A stretch of 64,000 nucleotides of DNA, from contig JAUJEO010000019.1 in assembly GCA_030762175.1 (NCBI GenBank), positions 688,001-752,000 on the forward strand, in the 5' to 3' direction. Position 1 is the stretch's first letter, and each line of letters starts with the position of its first letter. This document shows positions 11,437-23,167 of this stretch, piece by piece. The translations under genes and the position numbers were made by a program. A model generated the notes under the pieces. That model searched no databases and was not told the origin of the DNA. It saw only the letters and a program-made list of their open reading frames with translations. The stretch comes from Metallyticus violacea (lineage: Eukaryota; Arthropoda; Insecta; Mantodea; Metallyticidae).

Positions 11437-12580
11437 AAATGCTAGTTTTTAAAATCAGGATGCACCCTAGTCTCTTTCACTATCTTTTCCATTGCAATTG
11501 GACAATTATAGAGACTTTACATTTTTCAGAGTCAGTCTTCTTCTGTTGCTTGTTAGGAAGTCTGTATAGTAGAAGAAATTTTGTTCTACGTATATTAAGA
11601 CAAAGGAGCAAATACAAAAGCTACCATTTGTTCTACTATGATATTTTTGTTTGGTATTAAAGCATATGATCCTTCTAGGTATTAAAGCACATGATCCTTC
11701 TAGAATTTCTTGTACTTCATATATTTATTCATATTTTTTTTTTTTTTAACAATTTCATCAGTATTATCAGGAATTTATATTAATTTGGATAATGAAAAAA
11801 TAGTTGAAGTATTTAATGATTAACCAATGAAGAAATGGCAGGAGGATTAGTGAAATATGAAATGAAGATTAGCTTCAACTTCTGAGTTCTAGAAGATCTT
11901 TTGAACAATGTTGATTGATGCAACATTTCTGATACTTTTTTTTTTGCATCTCAGTTGATATCACAACTACTAATAAGTAATTTTTGGAGCATTCAATATA
12001 AGTATATTCTGCTTATGATCATAACAGAACCTTAATAATATCCTAATTTTGTTCTCAGTCTGTTTGCTGTGTATATGATGAATTTTGTTTTTGACAATTC
12101 ATTGAGTGGGGTGAAAATGCTTGATTTCCTTTAAGTAAATTTACACCTTTGTGCCCCATAAATCTCTCATTTTATTTCCACTAATGTCAATGTGAGGAAA
12201 TTGAAAAATGATCTTATGATTATATTTAATAGAATGCCATTTTGATAATTTTTAATAGTGTTTCTGTTATCTAATGACTTAATTTATCACATTTTCTCAA
12301 GCTTCATAATAGTGCTTCAGTATTGTTATTTTTGAAGCTAGCGCTTCAATTATATAAAATAGAGCTATGTTATGTAATAAATGACCTATATCAATTAAGA
12401 CTTTAAATTTAAATCTGTTCTAAAACTATTACTAATATAGAAATGCTTGTATAGTGCTGAACTGTAATGGATAAGAGTGTATAATATTGCTAATTTTAAA
12501 TACAAAGATATGCACATATGATTACAAACTGAGGTTATAGAATCATGACAATGTCAGATGCTCTTGTAAAACTGTTGGCT
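11437..12580. other. Unassigned A+T-rich stretch
   Basis: No gene seen. A short tandem duplication lies at about 11655-11702: GGTATTAAAGCA and ATGATCCTTCTAG occur twice in a row. Confidence 0.4.
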
Positions 12581-12586
12581 GCAATA

Positions 12587-12588
12587 AA

Positions 12589-12642
<54 letters not shown>

Positions 12643-12655
12643 GTTGTTGTTGTTA
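12587..12655. repeat. (ATT)n microsatellite with (GTT)n end
   Basis: About 18 ATT units followed by about 4 GTT units. The 96-codon open frame over it, with a long Leu run, is only this repeat read in one frame. Confidence 0.95.
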
Positions 12656-12659
12656 ATTA

Positions 12660-13168
12660 TGCCTAGAGCAGTACTTTATTTTGATAAGAATTATACTATT
12701 TCAATTTTATTACATATAATATATTCTGTAGGTACATATATTAAGAGAATAGTAATTTACATCATTTTATCATTAAGTGAAGTTAACAGAATTGATGTGG
12801 TTGTTTCAGTTATGGCTCCGCTCCAAACTATATAATGTTACAATTCAGTATTACATAATAAACTGAAACTATAAACTGTACATTAACTGCCTTTTACCTT
12901 AAACATAGTATAATTGTCCATGGCTATCCAGAAAGCATAAACATCACCTGCAACAAACAAAATGAAAACAAATTTGGCTTCAGTGTACCAAAAGGCACTG
13001 CTATCTTTGCCCTCTGATCCTGTACATTTCTAGCTACTGTGTATATCCTATCGGAAACTATTTCCATTTCATCTAATCCTCCATGAAAGCTCTCCTAAGC
13101 CTTTTATATATACCTAATCATCAAAATTTTTTCAGAATTACTGCTTTTATATTTTCAAGCATTTCTCA
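12660..13168. other. Unassigned stretch
   Basis: A+T-rich; I see nothing in it. Confidence 0.4.
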
Positions 13169-13176
13169 CTGATTAC

Positions 13177-13479
13177 AGTTGGTCCTGGTGGTATAGTGGT
13201 AACAATATTTGCCTTCTAAACCCAAGGTCGCTGGTTCGATCCTGGCCAGGACTGATGGATTTATTTGGACATAAAAATCCAAAGTGTGGCTTCCTTCGGA
13301 AGGTAAGTAAAGCCATGGGTCCCGTGTCGTACATTTATGGCACGATAAAAACCTCAAGCCTGAAAAAAAAGAGGCCTCTGTGCAAAATTTGTCGGCTGTT
13401 TCATGCCCTTACTTGAATGGGACGTTGATGACCTGAGATGTTAGAGAGCATCCATAAATAAAACAAATAAAAAAAATCT
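13177..13479 (+). mobile_element. SINE-A, full-length copy with tRNA-like head
   Basis: Best complete copy in the window. The head has a Pol III A box (GGTGGTATAGTGGTAAC) and B box (GGTTCGATCCT) spaced as in a tRNA, then the family body (CTTCCTTCGGAAGG, GTCGTACATTTATGGCACG, GAGGCCTCTG, TTGATGACCTGAGATGTTAG) and an A-rich tail built on AAATAAA. An 8-bp direct repeat, CTGATTAC, flanks it at 13169-13176 and 13480-13487. Confidence 0.92.
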
Positions 13480-13487
13480 CTGATTAC

Positions 13488-14447
13488 TGCTTTCCTCCCC
13501 ATTATATCCCAACAAAATATGATTTGCATTCTTACTATCCCCAAGGAGCACATACCTGATGGACAAAGAAGCATATTGTACTCTTGCATAAAAATATACA
13601 ATAACCTACCAAACTGCTTAAAGAAAATACAGCAAAATAAAAGTTTCAAACTATCTCTAAAGGCACATTGAATTAACTATTGCTTCTACTTCATTCAAGA
13701 TTGCTTTGTAAATAATGATAAATAACTGTTTTATGACTGCACTATTTCCTAGTAGTGTGAGAAAGACCACGTATTTCTTCTATGTATTTACTTACTAGAT
13801 GTTTCCAACATCAGTATACTACTATATACTAAAGCGATCAATAGATTAATGTACTACTACTTCTACTAGTACTCCTCCTCCTTCACCTCCACCTCCTCTT
13901 TCACCTCCTCCCATACTTTGTCACATGCATATTCCTAACTTAAAAAAGTATCCTTTTTATTACTTTTATTAGTATACTCCTCCTTTTATGATTTGTTATG
14001 AAGCTTTTAGTAAGGAATTAACAAACTTTTGAATACAAATATAAGACCAGCATATCCATATCTTAAATCTAGATCTGATATCCCCTCAAAATCTAATCTT
14101 GTATGCTCTTGCTTGATAATAGTGTTTGTTCATACCATTTCTCACCAACTGTTTCCTAACCATGCCTGAAATTCTTTTTATACTGTTTCAAACATTCTCT
14201 TAAGTTTTATTCATCTGATAGCTGATGTATCTGAGACCAACTGAATTCTCGCCATCATTTATCTCACACAACTTTCCCTAATTTCTAAAAAGGCCCTACA
14301 TGAGCTTTATTTTGAAGGATCAAAACTCTAGAAAACAATAATACTAGATACATTTTATCCTATCCCTCTTCTATTCCCCAAATTTTTGTTTCATAAGCAT
14401 TATGGTTGCATTAAAGTCTAACACAGGTTGTTGATTTTTATTTGTGA
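13488..14447. other. Unassigned stretch with pyrimidine-rich microsatellite
   Basis: A+T-rich. Around 13868-13912 there is a C/T-rich imperfect (CTC/CCT)n tract on the + strand. No gene seen. Confidence 0.5.
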
Positions 14448-14731
14448 TTTGGTTTATTTACAGATGCTCTTTTAACATCTCAGGTCATCAGCATCTCATT
14501 CAATTCAACGCGTGAAATGGCCAATAAATTTTGCTCAGAGGTCTCTTCTTTCAGGCTTGAGGTTCTTTTACATGCCATAAATCTATGACATAGGACCCAT
14601 AGATTTACTTCCCTTCTGAAGAAAGCCATACTTAGGGTTTTTACACCTGAAAAAGTTCTGACCAAGATTGAACCCGTGGTCTTGGGTTTAGTAGGCAAGA
14701 ATGGTTACCTCCACACCACCAGGACAGACTA
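14448..14731 (-). mobile_element. SINE-A, near full-length
   Basis: Antisense copy from the tail (GGTTTATTTACAGATGCTC) through AGGTCATCAGCATC, CAGAGGTCTCTTCTTTCAGG and the decayed B box (GATTGAACCC) to an A box read as GTTACCTCCACACCACC. No clean target duplication found. Confidence 0.88.
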
Positions 14732-14956
14732 ATGCAAGTTGATGCACTTGATTTTCTTTAGCACAAACATAATTTTGTTCTCCTTTGTAAATAATTTGCA
14801 AAGCATCTATTCAGTTTGGCCTTTTAATGAAGTTCTTAATCTATAAAATTAGCATGAAGAGGTTTTACATGCAAGTTTTTGTTATTTTAATGATGAGATA
14901 GTATGCTTTTCACAAGTATGACAGTTGTGTAATGCAAAAGATTTTGTTTCATTGTA

Positions 14957-16081
14957 CGAGGGTAGATCCATAAGTTTCAGGTCTAACCATTTTGTAGATA
15001 TGATAATGAAAAAACTATATTTCACTTTCAATAGAGTTACCCTTTATTGCAATACACTTCTCACATCTTTTAATTAACATTTCAATTCACCTCCAAAAAC
15101 AGTCAGATGTCTTTTCTGCAAAATGGGCATAAACAGCATCCATCACTTTTTTATCACACTTAAATTTCCTTCCTTGAAGGCCCTTCTTGAGTTTTGAGAA
15201 GAGGAAATAGTCACTGGGAGCTAGATCTGGTCTGTAGGGTGGATGGACGATCTCCTTGAAGCCACATTTCTTCACAGCTTCCTTTGCAACATGAACTGTG
15301 TGCACAGGCCCTTTGTCTTGAAGACCACTCAGCTTTCCTCACCTTTTCTCTTTGATGGAAGCATGAAGTCTGTGCAGTAGGTCAGCTTAGTACTCCGCAT
15401 TTACTGTGGGTTCCTCTCCTTGAAATCATGAAGAGTATGCTTTGACAGTCCCAAAAGATTATGGCCATGAACTTCATGGTTGAGTGACCTTGGCCTTTAG
15501 AGGCAGTGTTTTGCCAGTAGTTATGTCACACCATTGATTCTCTTTTGCACAAGGAATCGTAGTAGAGGACCATAGTTTCATCTCCTGTAACAATGGTTGG
15601 CAAAACTTCTCTCTTGTTGCCACAGCAGAGCCCCAAAAATGCCTGACAACAGATGACTTGTTGATGCTTTTGGACTGAGGAAAGAAGTCTGGGCATTCAT
15701 CTTGCACAAATCTTATTCATGTTTAAGTGTTCGTGAATAATTCAAAGGACTCTTGATTTAGAAAGGCCCAACCTTGCTGCTATTTCTGTAACTTTGAACT
15801 GCTGGTATTCCATAATTTCTCCTTCCACAAGAGCGATGTTTTCAGGAGTGAGCACCTCCAAGGGCCGACCTTCATATTCTTCGTCTTCAATGCTTTCTTT
15901 ACCCATTTGAAAAATTTTGGCCCATTCTTTTATGGTAGAACATGAGGGGGAACTGAACACAGCGGAGCAGAAGTTACAGCTGCAATTATTTACCTAACAC
16001 ATAAGGTATGACACCAGATAAGGCTTTAGCGAAGGTGATAACCCTTATCAGCAAAGCCAGAAACTTATGGACCTACCCTCA
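14957..16081 (-). mobile_element. Mariner element, full-length ends, 1125 bp
   Basis: Complete ends: CGAGGGTAGATCCATAAG at 14957 and, inverted, CTTATGGACCTACCCTCA ending at 16081, each flanked by TA (14955-14956 and 16082-16083). The same terminal family recurs at 35583 and around 46073-48816. It codes on the minus strand for a decayed transposase. Confidence 0.92.
15087..15960 (-). pseudogene. Mariner transposase, broken
   Basis: Three frames of one gene. 15960-15742 holds the helix-turn-helix end (GRPLEVLTPENIALVEGEIM, TEIAARLGLSKSRV). 15707-15474 holds the middle (FFPQSKS, TREKFCQPLLQEMK); the usual TGDETW-like Asp is degraded. 15305-15087 holds the C-terminal part, VHPPYRPDLAPSDYFLFSKL, with the third catalytic Asp. 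The DN-H motif region between them is lost by frameshift. Too short and interrupted to be active. Confidence 0.88.
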
Positions 16082-16083
16082 TA

Positions 16084-16836
16084 TATCTACTGCAGATGTG
16101 TGACAGTTAAGCCTTCTCAATGCTATACTAATAATCATATATGTTACTTTCACAAATAAATCAGCATTAACTCATACACCTCTCATCCCTTTATATAATA
16201 GAACACCTCTGAGGGAAGTTCCATACTCCCTCCCCCACCTTCCCTCACATGCAAAAGTATATAATATTTGTTGACATTATTTTTCAGCTTTCATTAGAAA
16301 GACTTAGGGAATTGCATACCCTTAGAAATCACACCACATCCATTACAGGTGCTAAACATAAATATGTCCTCAGCATCATTGTCATTCTTTCCTTTGTTAA
16401 AGCAAACTACTTAGGCTTTTCTGAGCTATCTATACTGTTCAATTTAATTCCCAGAAATTTAAAGTCATCAACAACCTGAATTTCCATGCCTGTAATCAAC
16501 ATATCCATTTGTTCTCAATTCATCATTTTTGAGCGCTATAACCTTGATCCTACCATATTTTAGAGTAATTGTTGGACAGAACTCGTGCTATGGTAAACTG
16601 TAAAAGCTTTTAGCTTCAGATGTACTACTTTGGCTGATCTTAAGGATCATCTGTATGTGGCTAGTATAGTTAATGTTTTCCACTGCTGAAGATTTCATTA
16701 TTGTGTATCATTTTCAGATATTTTAAAATGTTGGCCTTAAAGTAAGCTAACTAATTTTACATATAATTTATTAAACTTGCTAAATAGTGTAACATACTTG
16801 CAGTCTAAATTTTTGCTTTATGGCTGCTTTCCTGTA
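16084..16836. other. Unassigned stretch
   Basis: No gene or repeat recognised; a short frame at 16249-16479 has no recognisable motif. Confidence 0.4.
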
Positions 16837-17340
16837 CTAGTTGAAAAGCTGTATTATTATGTATTGATATTCCTTCCTATATTTAAAACTGTTGAGTGGC
16901 ACATTAATTAATGTGTATATCATACTGTTAAAGGCTGCTGCTTTATGCATTCTTGAGTTGAAACCATTGGCCTTAATATAATTATCCATAAGTGTATCCT
17001 TTTTGTGAATGCCAAATTCAAGTCTGTCCTTATTTTTAATTATCTTTAAATCCAAAAAAAGTAAAACATTATTCATTACATTTCTATTGTAAATTTTATC
17101 GTAGATTCTTGAAAATTCAACAGTTTAAGTGCATCTTCTACATGTCTTTTTTGGACAAATGCAAAAATGTCATCCACATATCTATACCAGACTTTAAAAG
17201 TATACAGAAACACTCTTATAATGTGTGTTTCAAATGCACTCATGAATAGATAGGCTAGAAAAGGTGAAAGAGGACTGCCCATGACATCCTGATTTTTGCT
17301 TGTAAAATTTTCCTTTATAAGTGAAATAAGCTTGGTTCAT
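16837..17340 (-). mobile_element. PLE reverse-transcriptase fragment
   Basis: Penelope-like reverse transcriptase core on the minus strand. 17282-17076 gives MGSPLSPFLAYLFM and WYRYVDDIFAFVQKRHVED (YVDD is the catalytic pair of Asp). 17076-16837 gives LLFLDLKIIKN and GIHKKDTLMDNYIK, the typical PLE segment after the palm. A stop or frame break separates the two. No GIY-YIG part and no 3' end are left. Confidence 0.88.
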
Positions 17341-18639
17341 ACATAGTTCTGTAAGATTAATGACTTAGGGCTTTGTTTTGCGGTGTACTAGGGAACTGAT
17401 CTTTGACAGTTCAGTGCTGGAATCAAAGTACTGTTTTGCATCAATACTTGGGGTAGCAAAGTACAAGAGACATTATTGCCTATGCCAACCAGAAAAATGC
17501 TCTGTTGACTGAAGGTGAACATGTGATAAATGAAGACATGGCATTCTGTCTTCCACATCATGCTACCATGCCTGACTTGTGAAACTATAAAAATCTTCAA
17601 ACACCCCAACAGTTTCAACAAAAAGGAAACACATAAGCTAAACAAAGCATGGCACCCAGCTATATAACATGCAACCAAGACCCAATTGCTTCATCAATAA
17701 ATAGCAATTCTCTAACACATATAGTCATTATATGCATTCATCTCAGTCCAGCCCATTCAACCTCTTGACCAATTTAGCAAGCAGAAAACCACATCAACTA
17801 ATCAGAAGCGAGGTCCCTCCAGGTCAAAGTATATAAATCAAGCAACACTGACTAGCTTCATATTGTGATTGAGATGTCCAATAAAGAATTATGATCCAGC
17901 TACTGAAGATGATCATCACAGCTACAAACAAAATGTCTGGAAGCAGATGTTCCAGTAGACTTTCAAACCTGGAAATCCTTCATTCTAAAAACTAAATGTT
18001 ATTAATAATAATTTATTTCATAATAAATATTTTATTATAGTTTAATCTATGTTTTAAAATAAAATTTATTATTTTATTGCATAATTTGTCTTTTACACTG
18101 ATAAAAATTTTGCTAGCAGCAAGAATTGAGTTTAAAGTCATTGTTATTTATAATGTTCATGTACAATACATTACCAATAATTGATACAGATGGTCACCAA
18201 AATTGTTTGGGTGGCATTTATTTTAGAATTTTTACTCATACTGTAAGGCAAGTGCCAGGACACATAAGTGTTGAGCATTCTGAGCTTAATTGTGTCATTC
18301 TTTAACTAATTTGTTCGTTCGTCCATCCATCCATGATGTCCAAGACAGATACAATGAATGCACAAGCTATTAATTTGTATAAAGCATTTATTACTGGAAT
18401 AATTGCTTTGAGAAATCATGATGAAATGCAATTCTTAATTTAAAAGGCCACGTTTAAGAAATTTTTAGCATCAGGTTTTTAGATGTATTTAAAAAAAATT
18501 CATGAAAGAAATAAAACCTACATTTAGCCACTGTGGATTTTTCACTTGAGCAAGTACCCTAGTTTGTTAAGTCCTAAATGCAAAATCATTTGATCTACTG
18601 AATTGAGTATTAAGTGATTAAGTGAATAAATTGTACCTG
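17341..18639. other. Unassigned stretch
   Basis: The 96-codon minus frame at 17388-17678 has no recognisable domain. Around 17890-17960 the string GCTACTGAAGATGATCATCA vaguely recalls PLE 3' ends but lacks a convincing box 2. Confidence 0.35.
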
Positions 18640-18760
18640 TATACAGTTGTGCAACAGCTGATGATGGAAGCAATTAGCTTCCGAAACATGTCCAGTGTTA
18701 TGTAAGTTGATTGAATACATTAATGAGTATTAAGTGTTTTCTCCATCAAAATGACATTTG
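18640..18760 (+). mobile_element. PLE solo 3' end (separate subfamily)
   Basis: No coding sequence. Identified by the hammerhead-like core at 18658-18692 followed by a tail with GTAAGTTGATTGAATACATT, which is arranged like the 3' ends of the coding PLEs here. Borders are uncertain. Confidence 0.6.
18658..18692 (+). ncRNA. Hammerhead-ribozyme-like motif (best core)
   Basis: CTGATGA (box 1), a spacer T, stem II GGAAGC / loop AATTA / GCTTCC (6 perfect pairs), GAAA (box 2), then the palindrome ACATGT ending with C as the presumed cleavage-site nucleotide. A self-complementary hexamer in place of a capped stem III is the arrangement expected of hammerheads that act as dimers, a type reported in PLEs. 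Stem I is only partly paired by eye, so activity is unproven. Confidence 0.7.
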
Positions 18761-19225
18761 CTATCATTTGAAAAATATCTAACCATGGTTTTATATTTTG
18801 TCCAAACACTGTCATGTCTGTAGTATTATTATTGGCACCAATTTATTTTAGTTACTGTTAGATAGTCATTGTACTTTTTATGCTTTATCAGGCTGCTTCA
18901 TTTTTTTAAAAATTTTTTTTTGAATCTATGGCACAGCAATATGTAGTGTTATCTTGAATGCTCATTTTAGATAATGCAGCCTAATTGTGTTAATGTACAA
19001 ATTGTGATTTATATAAAATGAACTCTAAAATTGTAATAAAATATCATTCTATAATGAAAGCTCACCTACAGAATCAGAAATATGTAGCTGTTCACATTGT
19101 TTTAATAAGAACAGCATAGAAAGCATGTTCTTTAAATTTTATTACTCTTCCAGGTCTTTATATTTTTTATCAATTTATTGTTGCCAAAATGGTAATATGC
19201 GCATTTTTGTGGTTTTGTTTTTCAG

Positions 19226-19340
19226 TAAACTGCTTATTATATCAGGATGGATAACCTTAGCACTATTAGCATATAAGGTATCACAGTTTGATTATGAGTA
19301 TGCTAATTTTGATCCTTATGAGATCCTCAATGTTCCTGTG
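19226..19340 (+). CDS. SEC63: SEC63 exon: second membrane helix and start of J domain
   Basis: After the acceptor TTTTTCAG the first base completes a codon; then KLLIISGWITLALLAYKV forms a membrane helix, followed by FDPYEILNVPV, the first turn of the J domain. This matches the region of human SEC63 with LLAGW and NPYEVLNL (recalled). The donor is GTG|GTAAGT. Upstream codons must come from an exon I could not find in 1-19225. The open frame continues past both splice sites by chance. Confidence 0.94.
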
Positions 19341-19431
19341 GTAAGTACATTTCATTTTTGTATCTACCAAAATGCTATTTAACTTTTCACTTTTAGCTTT
19401 TAATGGCATCTGAAATGGTGTTTTGTTATAG

Positions 19432-19537
19432 GGTGCATCACTTTCAGCAATTAAGTCATCATATAGGAATCTGTCACTCACATTTCATCCAGACAAACCA
19501 ACTGGAGATGCAAAAATTTTTATGAAGATAACTAAAG
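19432..19537 (+). CDS. SEC63: SEC63 exon: J-domain core with HPD
   Basis: Acceptor GTTATAG|GGT; donor AAAG|GTTTGT (phase 1). The peptide runs GASLSAIKSSYRNLSL, then TFHPDKPTGD with the HPD triad that stimulates the BiP ATPase, then IFMKITK. The HPD is intact, so the host protein should be a functional J protein. The intron before it is only 91 bp. The split codon with the next exon gives Ala. Confidence 0.96.
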
Positions 19538-20274
19538 GTTTGTGTTTGTAATACTTACTTGCATATAATTTTTGGCTAAACTTCTTTAAGTATTGCCAGT
19601 TTTATGTATAGAGAGCATAAGAATAATTTGTCATTAATTTTCTGTAAAGCTGGAAAAAAGGCACCTTTTAAAAAGGAGAAAAAATTAAATCTTGTATAAT
19701 TATGCATAACTTTGAGATGCATTAATAAATGATATTGCATGTGTATTCAGAAAACCACAAGAATGTCATAAATACTTGAAGGGTTTGGGGAAAACCCAGG
19801 TAAGTCAGATTTCTTTCATGATTGAGTTATTAGTACCATTCAATTCATGATGGAAAGAGGCTTGCCTTAAATGTATGAAATGTGAAAGGAATCAGATTGG
19901 TTTAGAGTTATTTTGGCTCAAAGTTTTGATGTACTGGGAAAAAACCAGGGTGGTCAAGCTGAATGGGGAAAGAACCAGATAAGTCAATTTCCTGCTGATG
20001 GCACTGTAATAACCTGAGTGTTTCTGATCAGCATCATTTCTTATTTAAGTCATTGTTGGTCTTTCATAGGCAATTCATGTTTTAACTTTAGAATATAAAT
20101 TTTGTGTTTGAGGTGCATTTCAAATGTTGTGCGCATTTTAGAAGTGAACTTAAAGCACAATGAAGACCCAAAATAAAAGAAATGTTATGGTCAGAAGTCT
20201 GATATAGGTAAGAAAAAGTATGTAATGAGGCTACCCCTGCAAGCTGCTTTATTATAACAACTGAAAGAGAAAGA

Positions 20275-20552
20275 GTTGTTTATTTTTTAAAATAATGTTT
20301 AATGCCCATTTTAACTACTGGTGCCTCACAGGTGATGGACACTGATGATACATGAGATAAAATTAAACTGAGAAAGGATTTTTTTTAAAGGAAGAAGCAT
20401 TCCAGGCCTAAATTTAGGGTACCTCTTTGGCATTTATGAGGACTGAGAAAGACCCACAAAAAGCCTCAGTCAGGAAGCATAATCCAAGTGGGAATAAAAC
20501 CTCAGAGCTCCTGCTCACAAGTCTGAGCCTTAACCTAAGCCACCCATGCTGT
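20275..20552 (-). mobile_element. SINE-B copy with target duplication
   Basis: Antisense, nearly complete: tail, CACAGGTGATGGACACTGAT, CATTCCAGGCCTAAATTTAG, GGTACC, ATGAGGACTGAG, and a head reading TGAGCCTTAACCTAAGCCAC (A box region). AAGAGAAAGA repeats at 20265-20274 and 20553-20562. Confidence 0.88.
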
Positions 20553-20668
20553 AAGAGAAAGATGTGAAATATTGCAAACTTCAGTGGCCTTAAATCACAT
20601 AATGAACAAAATCTCTACTTGGTAGGTTTGATTTTGTAAAATAGATAAGACCTTGAGAGGATGAGGAA

Positions 20669-20957
20669 GTGGATAAACATTGTGATGCAATCTTTGCCCC
20701 CAGAGTTTGGGTAGGTAATGGGGCCAAACTTATTTGTGCCAAGGTATTTTGCACTATTCATGGTATTGCCAAAAATAAACTCAAATACTTAAAGAGCGTA
20801 AAACTAACTGGCAATGCACCATTTGATAAATATGTTAAACATAGAGAGTCTTATGTTTTAACAGAATCTTTTAAATGTAACAGAATAAAAAGCTTCGGAA
20901 TTCGTCAAAGCCACTGTATAGCTTTTAGGACTCAAAGAAGATATTTGCCCCAAGAAT
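20669..20957 (+). pseudogene. Decayed ORF of an uncharacterised arthropod repeat protein
   Basis: About 100 codons. ICAKVFCTIHGIAKNKLKYL and QSHCIAFRTQRRYLPQEFNV resemble a protein family I recall as multicopy and uncharacterised in arthropod genomes (ending in a YLP.ELN-like block). The frame is interrupted by the SINE-B at 20968; on its far side, after the duplicated TTAATGTGAA, the sequence resumes as NVKKMFQCF, consistent with one gene split by the SINE. Function unknown; it sits inside the 21-base inverted motif and so may be a transposase-associated protein. Confidence 0.5.
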
Positions 20958-20967
20958 TTAATGTGAA

Positions 20968-21250
20968 TGAATGAAAAGTGTTTAATGCCCGTTTTTGCTA
21001 CAGAGGCACCACAGGCAATAGACAGAGATGATTCATGAGAAGAAATGCTTATTGGGAAAGGATTTATTTTTAAGGAAGGAAAAGTTCCAGGCCTAAAGTT
21101 TAGGGTACCTTCCCGGCATTTTGCCATTTATGAGGACTGAGGAAAACCTGGAAAAAACCTCAATCAGGGAGGATGGTCCTGGTGGTATTCGAACCCAGAC
21201 TCCTGCTCACAAGTCTGCATCTTAATGACCTCAGCCACCCATGGTGGTAC
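20968..21250 (-). mobile_element. SINE-B copy, near full-length
   Basis: Antisense. The head is clear at the right end: TATTCGAACCCAGACTCCTG (B box) and TTAATGACCTCAGCCACCCA (A box) in tRNA-like spacing. The body has GGTACCTTCCCGGCATTT and the GAGGCACCACAGGCAATAG block. Target duplication TTAATGTGAA at 20958-20967 and 21251-21260. Confidence 0.92.
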
Positions 21251-21869
21251 TTAATGTGAAGAAAATGTTTCAGTGTTTTAAACAATTGCTAAGATCATAT
21301 CTTATGATACATGCAGGAATATTTTTAAAGTTAAATTCAATAGATAGTTGCACATGAATATGTGTGCTACCTTTGCGCCAAAGATAAATTGTTTATCCTC
21401 TGAAAAGGTTAGCAGAATAATCCATGCCACAAGATCCCAAAGCACATTGCTATAAATATTATAACAATGATAAAATTCTTGGTATGAAGCTCTGTTAGTA
21501 CTTGTTCTATTTCTAATGACTTACCTGGTTCTTTCCCAAGAAAACTGGTAATCTCAACTGTCTTTAAGCTTTCCTTCCATTTTGGAGATATGTTGAACTT
21601 CAGATCAAATTTTGTTCCATTTAGTACATATGAAAGATTAATTATTCAAAGCACATGGCTTTTTATGTTTTAATTTAGTTATGAATTATACTTTTGAAAT
21701 AGAAATTCTCATTTTCTGGATCTCAAAGTAGACTTCACTGATTGTTTTGTGACCTTTTACATGTCCTTTTTTAATAAAAAGTTTATAATTAAAAGAAAAT
21801 TATTTTCATATGCTTTATTAAATTTTTAATGATCATTGTGAAGTAATGATATGTTATACAATTTTGTAG

Positions 21870-22000
21870 CTTATCAGGCACTTACGGATGATGAGGCACG
21901 TCGAAATTGGGAGAAGTTTGGCAATCCTGATGGCCCTGGTGCTATGAGCTTTGGCATTGCCTTACCATCATGGATAGTTGAAAAGGAAAATTCTGTTTGG
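21870..22000 (+). CDS. SEC63: SEC63 exon: end of J domain and linker
   Basis: Acceptor TTTTGTAG; donor TGG|GTGAGC (phase 0). Peptide AYQALTDDEARRNWEKFGNP, then DGPGAMSFGIALPSWIVEKE and NSVW. The DEARRNWEKFGNPDGP stretch is the last J-domain helix and the diagnostic SEC63 linker. No lesion is seen. Confidence 0.97.
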
Positions 22001-22004
22001 GTGA

Positions 22005-23156
22005 GCTAATAATTGCATTATCACTTTCAAACAACCAACATTCCAGACTAGCACTGTGGTATAGTGGTCATAGTACTTGTTTTGCATCTAGATATATGAC
22101 TTTGATCTCAGCTATGGAAGGTAAAATTGATTAAGGACAAAACACGGCTTGGGCATGTTTGTTTATGTATTGACTTTGGTTTCACTGCCTGCATTTTACC
22201 ATTGCTGGATCACCATCATATTACTAATTAAAGCCTATAGTTTTAACTAATTGGTCAAGACAATTTTTTACTACATATATGGGAGTAGGTTCATTGCACT
22301 ATTTGATTTTATTGTAAATACTGCTAGAATAGCCTATGTCCTATTCTCCAAAACTTCAATTAAGCACAATATTTGTTCCTTATCATTAAGGTTGGATGTT
22401 TATGACTTATATATTTTTCCTGACTACTATTATACCTAAAAATTTTAATTAAATGCAAATAGTTGTTTTGAAACCTGTTTTATGCTGCCTATAAATGTAT
22501 TTTATCATTTTCCTTGTTTTGGTCATATTTTGCTAATATTGAGCTTAAATGTCATATTATGGTTATATTTCATATAAAAATTCTATAATTTATTGGCATA
22601 TAGGCGTGTAGTGACTTAAGTTTCAAAGCAGGCTGAGGCTGTTCCATTAAATGATATTTTTATGTTAAATTTAGAAGGTATATGATTGTTTAAAATATTT
22701 TGTTGCCATTCCCATAAAGGAACAATGTATTTTTCATCTCGGAGAAAGGGACAAGTGCAACAACATATACAGCAGGACACAAGAACAAAGCAGTCAGCAA
22801 TTTCTGTTTGATGCAGCAATATCTTCAGCGTCATCCAAATTGTATTGACTATTTCATTACACCTGTGTAACATAATAAAAACTGGCCAACATTCTTTTGA
22901 ACAAAGGGAATAATAAACATTTAAGAACCGTTTTGGAGAAATTACGACATAGTTAATTCCAAAGGAATCAATGCTGAGGAAGAATTATTTACCATGCTAT
23001 TATGAAAGTGCACTACAACAATAGTAGTATTGGAAACGATTAACATTTTGGTGTCAATGAATGAAAATATTGATTCTTTTGATATATCTGTTGTAAAGGT
23101 TATTGTTGGTATGTTATTGCCTAATATAACTGGTGACATTTTTATACTGGACTCTG
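22005..23156. other. Intron stretch; one tRNA-like remnant near 22034-22110
   Basis: GTGGTATAGTGGTCATAGTA looks like a Pol III A box and GACTTTGATCTC like a decayed B box, so a tRNA-derived SINE head is likely, but the body matches none of the other families here. Nothing else is recognised. Confidence 0.45.
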
Positions 23157-23167
23157 AAGTTCTTAAA

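Larger units (their letters stand above)
19788..21537 (+). mobile_element. Putative DNA element with 21-base inverted terminal motif, intronic
   Basis: GGGAAAACCCAGGTAAGTCA occurs at 19788-19807, related copies lie at 19936-19956 and 19966-19986, and the motif is inverted at 21517-21537 (20 of 21 bases identical to the 19966 copy). Between them lies a decayed ORF of an arthropod repeat family and two SINE-B insertions (20275-20552 and 20968-21250). I infer a non-autonomous or dead DNA transposon; no target duplication was established and the superfamily is unknown. Confidence 0.5.

Noticed and set aside
12545..12835. 96-codon open frame with a long Leu run
   Set aside because: It is the (ATT)n/(GTT)n microsatellite read in one frame; flanking codons have no protein-like signal.
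13181..13260. tRNA gene candidate
   Set aside because: The A and B boxes belong to the SINE-A head; the acceptor stem does not close properly and the sequence continues into the SINE body.
16837..17340. LTR retrotransposon or retrovirus-like reverse transcriptase
   Set aside because: YVDD occurs there too, but the neighbouring blocks (PLSPF, LFLDLKI, later GIY-YIG in relatives) are those of Penelope-like elements, and no LTR, protease or integrase is seen.
1..19225. Missing SEC63 5' exons
   Set aside because: I looked for the N-terminal membrane helix and the basic linker before KLLIISGW and found no convincing splice-bounded match, so none is annotated.
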